This document shows, piece after piece, positions 58,724 to 64,000 of a stretch of 64,000 nucleotides of DNA. How positions within the stretch are numbered: the first letter of the stretch is position 1; every line of letters begins with the position of its first letter. The position numbers were made by a program, and so were the translations under genes. The stretch covers positions 45,595 to 109,594 of the forward strand of contig MU277752.1 of assembly GCA_022385805.1 (NCBI GenBank), in the 5' to 3' direction. This stretch comes from Pilatotrama ljubarskyi (lineage: Eukaryota > Basidiomycota > Agaricomycetes > Polyporales > Polyporaceae). The notes under the pieces were generated by a model. It had not been told where the DNA came from. It worked only from the letters and a program-made list of their open reading frames with translations, and ran no database searches.

Positions 58724-59918
58724 TCAGTCCGCGGCGGGTGTCCAGCTCCAGCACCAGCACCCGCTCACAAACGTCGACGCGGCGTCGACTCGAGCCTCAA
58801 TCGGCTCCCGGCAACTCGACCCTCCGCCCATCCCCGTCGAGCAGCACGAGCACGTCGCGCAAGCTCGGCAGCGCCGACGCCAGGTACGCAGCACACGTGT
58901 CCAGGTGGCGACCCCTCCCGGGCGCTCCCCTCGGACACACCGCGAGCAGGGCGAGCTTCGGGAAACGCGACCGCACAGTGAAGTCGTCTTGGCCCACGGT
59001 TGCGTCTCCTGCGCCAAAGAGCGCCTGACAGAACTGCGCGGAGTCGAGATGGGCGGTGTGGATGCGGAGCCGCTCGAGCGTCGCCGACGCGGACGCGCTG
59101 AGCGATGCGAGGAGTCGGTCGAGGAATGTCTCGTGCGCGGCGGCGGCGGTGTGCCAGCGAGGGTCGGCCCAGTCGCGCGCAGGGCCATCGAGCTCGAGCT
59201 CGATCTCGCTGAGGTGCGGGAAGGGCTCGTCGAGCAAGGGGGGCATCGTGGCGTACTAGCTGCGACGTGTGCGAGGAAGGAGGAGGTCAGTGTGAGTGCG
59301 TGCTGGCGGGGGTGTCGTCAATACGGCGGATGCGCCTACCAAAGTGTGGCATTGAGCTGTATGTGACGCGGAGCGTCGTCAGCGCAGAATGAAGGGTGCC
59401 TCCGGGAATGTACAGGTGGTCGGCGGGACGATGGGCCTAGTGGCGGGGCGGTTGATTGAGCTGAGCGCGGAATGAAGATGGGGAGGAAGCGCTCACCACT
59501 CGGATCTGCAGGAGGGTGAGGTTTGGGCAAGCCTTTAAGCTGCAGCTTCCTGGACGATAGCTAGGGCACGGCGGGCGCGCTCGTGCTGGGACCGTGCGAG
59601 CGGGCACGTGCACGTGCGAGCGATCTCGAGGAAGCGGAGTCGAGGGCAGGACGAGAGGATGTCGAGCATGGATCGGGGTGTGTCGATAGGCGGGTGAGGG
59701 GGGCACCGAGAGTCAGACGCGCGCGGAGCCGAGGCGCAGATGGCGTCTGTGAGCCAGATCATATGACTTGCAGCGCTGCGAGGTTGAGAGCCCGCCAAAG
59801 TCCGCCCTCTGGGCATTTGGGACTCCGTCCGTCGAAATCCGTCCTCCGAGATGCGAACCCGGCTAGCGTAGGGCGTAGGTGGGATGCGCGGTCCGTCTGT
59901 CGTAAGTCTAAATATCAA
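58724..59918 (-). pseudogene. F-box family relic, copy 6
   Basis: On the minus strand, the C-terminal exon is well preserved from 59246 (PPLLDEPFPHLSEIELELDG, LDSAQFCQALFGAGDATVGQ, FTVRSRFPKLALLAV, YLASALPSLRDVLVLLDGDG) to a stop at 58797. It parallels copy 5. The preceding exon ends LKACPNLTLLQIRV at a GTGAGC donor near 59497. Just before this the frame must shift from LAIVQEAAA, which runs into TAA, to reach the LKACPNLT frame. The segment MLDILSSCPRLRFLEIA is the last recognisable leucine-rich unit upstream. No F-box helix is found further upstream, so the N-terminal half is lost. Pseudogene is the simplest reading. Confidence 0.6.
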
Positions 59919-61014
59919 CTGGTGCCTGCCTCGCTCGCGGCCAACGGCTTACAGATACCCGCATAGTACATCGCGCGCACTCGCCTCATCTTTCAACACG
60001 ACCACCGACGGCCCTGTGTCAACCGCGGCCGCCTCCGTATCCGTGACATGGCATGCGTATTCCGGCTGTGTCTGGCGGGGTACGCGAGCACTGCTATGCT
60101 CATATTGATCACTGGCTACGCAGCCTACGCGCCAACTGCAGGTCGCCCACGGGCGACCTTGAGCCCTCCAACGGTGATCATCATGTACTCCGCTTCGCCT
60201 TGTTCCCTCAAGCCTCGTCGTCTGGCACACTCCAGGTCGGCGAGTTTTGAAGTACAAGCTCTCCGGTTGCTCTGTTGCTGCCGGAGCTGCATCAGCATAT
60301 TGGCGCAAAAGTTTGTAGCAATTTAGAGTGGTCTACAGGCCGGGTAGTACGCTACAGACCATGTAGTATACAATGAAGTTATGCCGGGAACCCATGGACT
60401 CTATTAGACCACCGTGGCTTGACATCAGCAAAAGTGCGCGAACAAATGCACGGCTATATCAGGGCTGTTATACCCAGCAGACCTCTGCAAAAGATGTCTT
60501 GGTCGATGAATCCATCCAGAGTTGCTGTCGAGGTTGGCTAGAGGTCTGCGTGAATGGGCGGCACACTGTAGAATATCGTCGTCCTCGATGACTCATAGCC
60601 TCGGCTGGTGATCGTTAGCGACCTCTACCGCATTTGTAGACCCTTGCATAGCCCCGACAATATACCAGTCTCGACAATGGGCGTCATCGAGCTTCTGTAG
60701 CACTCTGACTGCTGGTTGCGCACACGCTCGGGCTCGTTTGGTGTATCAAATGTACATATGAATAATCATTACGCTCAAACCTAGAACTACTTGAAAGCGA
60801 GGGGTGCATTGCGTAGGGAAATTGACCAGCGAGATGGTACACAGGACGCAGCCAGGCAGAGAGACAGAACGACCAAGACCAGTCGAGAGTAGGCGAGGAG
60901 CGGGGAGACAGCAGATGTGGGCGAGAGCGTGGGCGAGCCGCAGTAGCCAGATAGAGCAGATGGTCGCGAGATAGCGAGTAGCAACACGGAGACGCGCGAC
61001 AACGGGGAAGGCGA
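59919..61014. other. Intergenic, no gene recognised
   Basis: No supported coding sequence. It contains the 3' flank of the DUF6698 gene. Confidence 0.4.
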
Positions 61015-62982
61015 TCAGGCCTGTTCCTCTTCGTCGGTGCCGTTGGCAGCCAGTGCGGCGGCCGTGCGGCGACTGCGTGATGGCATTAGTGCGGGTGGGT
61101 TCGCGACCTGACTCGCTACCCACGCTGTCTTTGCTGCCTTCCGCTCTTCAGCGCGCTTGCGCGCGATGCGATCTGCGGCCGTTTCGCGGCCAGTCTTGGG
61201 GCGCTGCTTATCCATCGCATATGCGAACACTTTCCTAAATCGAAAGTGTTGTCAGCGGTAAGACTTCCAGCATGTTACCAGGGCGGGCACCCACTGGTCC
61301 CACCACGCGAGGGTCTCTTTGTAGAACTTGCCATGCGGATCACCGAATATCTCGTTCGTGATACAGGAGTGGAATTCGTATGCATTGAAGTCATAATCCA
61401 TGACGCTCCAGCCGGTCGCACTGTTCAGGCAGAAGCGCACCTGGCAGGAGGGCTTGAGTGGCTCTTCTAGTCCCTCGACAAGAAGACACGGCACGTACCA
61501 GGGTAGCGACGTACGCGATAGTCCTGGGATGCGCGCGCGTGATCTTGTATAGAGACGCGAGTGGAGGCCTTCCCGGGGCACGGTCTTGTCTGCCGCTGGG
61601 AAGGAGGGCGGAGCTCGGGCCGGTGAGAAGTGACTTGTACGCCTGCACCGTTTGCCACCAACGTCGTCAGTAGTATACGATAGTCCAGGACGTCTAGGGC
61701 GCGTACAGTAAGCAGTAGGGGACCTTGCATAAGGCCAGCCTCGTCATCGTTCCAGTCCGCGAGCGCTGCATCATAGAGGAAGGAGGGCAAGTCACCGGCA
61801 GTGATCTGAAGCGCATCCTCGTCGGTCCGGAGAATTCTTTCGGCGAATCTGCCCGAGAGAATGGTTATGAAATAATTTCGGAGTAATGAATGACGCACTC
61901 TTCCCAATTGTGGTCGAAGTCCACCAGCATCTCTTGCGGACAGAGAAACCGCGCGGTGTACCAGTTGTACCAGCCGCGGTGACTCTTCTCGATGACGCCT
62001 GGCGCTTTCTGATACTCATCATGAAGTCCGGACATCGCGGACATGTATTTTATGACACGCTCTTTCAAAGAGCCGGTATCATCGCCTCGTGTGGCGCGAA
62101 CAGTGTAGTCGATCTGAAGGCCCTCGATAAGAGATTTCGGGGAAGGCAGGATCTAGTAAACATACATATTTACTGAGTATGAGCAGCTCGTCGTCGTCGA
62201 GGATGTGTATATCAGTCTTGAGGTTGGGAACAATATTGAGTAACGCGCTATACTGATACTTGAGTTCGCGACTCGTGAATTTCACGCTGTGATCAGCCGG
62301 GTTAGCCCATCTGGACCGAAGAGAAAGATACAGTGAACGACAGCCGGGCTGAGCTTACTGCTTTCGCTCCTTCAGCTCCTCGTCCTCATGGTTGCTGTCA
62401 ATGTCTTCGTCCTCGCTTTCTGCATCGGAGTCGGACTCGGCACTAATGTCCTCCAGTGCATGCGATTTGCCGTAGACGAGAGCCTCGTGTGAACGAAGGA
62501 AAGGCGAGATGACCCGCCCACACTGGCGGATCTGCATGTGGTAGTTACTGATGGAATCGGTGGCTCTGGCACGGGCAATCAGCGTGATGTTTCTATTAGA
62601 TGGCAGGGGGAACATACAAGCCGGTGCGGACGTCGCTCGCCATTGCTTCCAGGATCTTGCGAAGCTTCCGGTGGCGACGGCGCTTCTCAGGATCGTCTTC
62701 GGGTTCGTCCTCATGCGCGAGACGGTGGCGTTTGCGTTGAGAGGCGTCTGTTGTCGGCTCCGGTGTGTTGTGCCTGTCGTCGCCCGAAAATGTGGATGTA
62801 TGCGCCTCAACGGGGGTTGCTGACGATCCCGAAGCCGCGCCGTTTACGGTAGGTCCGACAATGATGGGACCGCTGCTCACGGCAGCTGCGGACGTAGGGA
62901 GCGTACGCGGGGGGTCTAGAGTACGCGCCTTGTCTTTTTTCTTGCTTGATTTGTCTTTCTTAGACTTGGCGGAGCGTGACAT
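61015..62982 (-). CDS. DUF6698-family protein (apparent one-base frameshift in the N-terminal region)
   Basis: Family found in many copies in Agaricomycetes, of unknown function. The start MSRSAKSKKDKSSKKKDK at 62982 is strongly basic. Family motifs follow: EPEDDPEKRRRHRKLRKILE, MASDVRTGLYVPPAI, TDSISNYHMQIRQCGRVISP, EALVYGKSHALED and an acidic stretch. Later exons give VKFTSRELKYQYSALLNIVP, DTGSLKERVIKYMSAM, HRGWYNWYTARFLCPQEML, DLPSFLYDAAL, AYKSLLTGPSSAL, ASLYKITRAHPRTIAYVATL, YDFNAYEFHSCI and YKETLAWWDQ. A GTGGGT donor and TTTAG acceptor join these to KVFAYAMDKQRPKTGRE and a basic tail, with the stop at 61015. Between YVPPAI and NRNITLIARA the frame moves by one base near 62605. The 25-base GTATGT...TAATAG segment there is too short to be a normal intron. 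Otherwise intact. Confidence 0.8.
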
Positions 62983-63180
62983 GGTGGAAAAGCGGACCAA
63001 GAGGTGAGGTAGTACGTGCGGCGCGTTTTTGCGCGTCACCGGTAGAAGTCAGGTGACCGCGCCGATCTCTTGCGCGCTACTGTACAGTTGCATGATGGGA
63101 TCGACCTCTGCCTTTCTCGGCCATGCTCTTGTCGACTGGCCTCGCTGAATATACTCTGATTTCGTTCAAATCGTCCTCGC

Positions 63181-64000
63181 ATGCCGAAGTGTCTAGCTTG
63201 CCAGAAGGACTTCAACGAGGATCGCTCCTATGGTCAGCATACGCGCTACTGTAAACTGGGCGGCAGCAACTTGGCCAAGACGGTCCAGAAGCGCAAACGT
63301 GAGCATGCCGACCGCAACCACGAGAAGAGAAGATGAAGAGAGAGAGAGAATCTAGAGGCTGCTGCTAAGGCTATTGAGGTTACTGTGGTGCGTAGTACCC
63401 ATTCACACTTGAAAGCCGCTGACGTCTCCGCACCAGCTTGTTGACTTTGAGGATATACTGGAGCGCTGCCCCACTCCACCCGATCCCTCTACAGTCAGCC
63501 GTGCTGGACGTGTGCGCAAGATGCCCAAGAAGCTTGTAGACCATGTTCCGAGCTCATGCGCTGGCCTTCCTGCCCATCTCCGTGCTAGGCGGCCGAATCT
63601 GGTCGGTCCTCAACCTACAGATGCTCTGGACGGTGATGCGACCCCACTCCGCGCACGAGGCCGCGGAGCACCGAAGCCGCTCCCTTCGCGCATCTTCGCT
63701 CATCTTCGCAGTTCTTCGCAGTTCTTCGCAGCTTCGCAGGCTCTCGCAGCTTCGCCCGCCTTCGCAGCTTCGCCCGCCTTCGCAGCTTCGCAGCCTCCGC
63801 AACGGATCGCAAAGTCCCGCAAGAAACCCAGCGGGCAGCCATTGCGCAGAACCCGGTGGATGACCAGGCGTTTGGGGAGCGAAGACCTTCGCACCAGCCG
63901 GCCCTGAAGATGCCCCCGGCGCTAGGTCCGTGCGTTCGCAGCCGGCTCGACAGCGCGAAGGTCCGGTCCGGGGTCACATGCGTAGCACGCCATTTTGGCA
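63181..64000 (+). mobile_element. Transposon-associated ORF start (C2HC zinc-finger, Plavaka/KDZ-like), partial and with an internal stop
   Basis: An ORF opens with MPKCLACQKDFNEDRSYGQH and TRYCK, a small Cys/His zinc-finger typical of the first residues of basidiomycete transposon proteins. A TGA at 63334-63336 interrupts the frame. The same frame then continues RERENLEAAAKAIEVTV to a GTGCGT donor at about 63390. After an acceptor CACCAG it reads VDFEDILERCPTPPDPST and SRAGRVRKMPKKLVDHVPSS. The basic RVRKMPKK and DHVPSS piece is the kind of segment that precedes the transposase in Plavaka-like elements (assigned from memory of the pattern, moderate confidence). The catalytic part, if present, lies outside the window. 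The stop codon suggests an inactive copy. Confidence 0.55.
63683..63800 (+). repeat. Imperfect TTCGCAG-rich tandem repeat
   Basis: Repeated TTCGCAG and CTTCGCAG units, with a duplicated CTTCGCCCGCCTTCGCAG. In one frame it encodes Ala/Ser/Phe-rich units (AASPAFAASPAFAAS). It lies within the transposon-like ORF. Confidence 0.8.

Noticed and set aside
63683..63800. Regularly repeated TTCGCAG units as a possible CRISPR array
   Set aside because: Eukaryotic context, no unique spacers of constant length, and the units lie inside a coding-like frame. It is a simple minisatellite.

Overview
The window comes from a filamentous basidiomycete, most probably an Agaricomycete and plausibly a polypore (inference). 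Genes are split by many short introns of about 45-70 bases with GT...AG ends. There are three HET-domain genes, a dispersed F-box/leucine-rich family with the CALTCRAWRPRAQ signature, a DUF6698 gene, a transposon-like zinc-finger ORF and a single-loop EF-hand/ZZ protein. All of these are typical of Agaricomycete genomes. One assembly gap of 25 Ns lies at 20240-20264, inside an intron.

Layout. 0.4-1.3 kb: an unrecognised, possibly partial gene. 2.2-7.0 kb (+): a large multi-pass membrane protein of the ArAE/FUSC-DUF2421 type. 7.8-12.2 kb (+): an EF-hand plus ZZ-finger protein whose N-terminus looks like a HeLo/MLKL-type helical domain. 13.0-14.2 kb (-): the first copy of an undescribed two-exon family, called TIWD here after its TTIWD motif. 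15.4-16.6 kb (-): a single-exon protein with a central hydrophobic hairpin. 17.5-18.9 kb (-): an intact F-box gene. 20.1-21.2 kb (-): sphinganine C4-hydroxylase copy A. 22.8-24.0 kb (-): a truncated F-box relic. 24.1-26.3 kb (-): an F-box protein with a probable beta-propeller. 26.8-28.4 kb (+): a DHH-family phosphoesterase. 28.5-30.9 kb (-): an M17 leucine aminopeptidase. 31.6-33.0 kb (+): an F-box pseudogene. 34.3-35.5 kb (-): sphinganine C4-hydroxylase copy B. 35.5-39.7 kb: a gene-poor stretch with a TIWD relic at 38.3-39.0 kb. 39.7-54.1 kb: three HET paralogues on the + strand, with the longest TIWD gene between the first and second. 54.1-60.8 kb: F-box genes and relics and a duplicated unit of about 420 bases. 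61.0-63.0 kb (-): a DUF6698 gene. 63.2 kb to the end (+): the start of a transposon-like ORF with a TTCGCAG-rich repeat.

How the parts relate. The window mixes conserved housekeeping genes (aminopeptidase, sphingolipid hydroxylase, DHH nuclease, transporter) with fast-evolving accessory families (HET, F-box, TIWD, DUF6698, transposon). HET proteins are known in ascomycetes as non-self recognition and cell-death triggers. Three paralogues in tandem, one with a single nonsense codon and one with an apparent frameshift, look like a locus under birth-and-death evolution. The TIWD family sits next to and between the HET genes, which makes it the best candidate here for an undescribed component. 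A functional link to HET is inference only.

Limits. All exon borders were read by eye from splice consensus and paralogue comparison. No database search was run. Several families show single-base frame disruptions, so sequencing or assembly error cannot be separated from true pseudogenisation.
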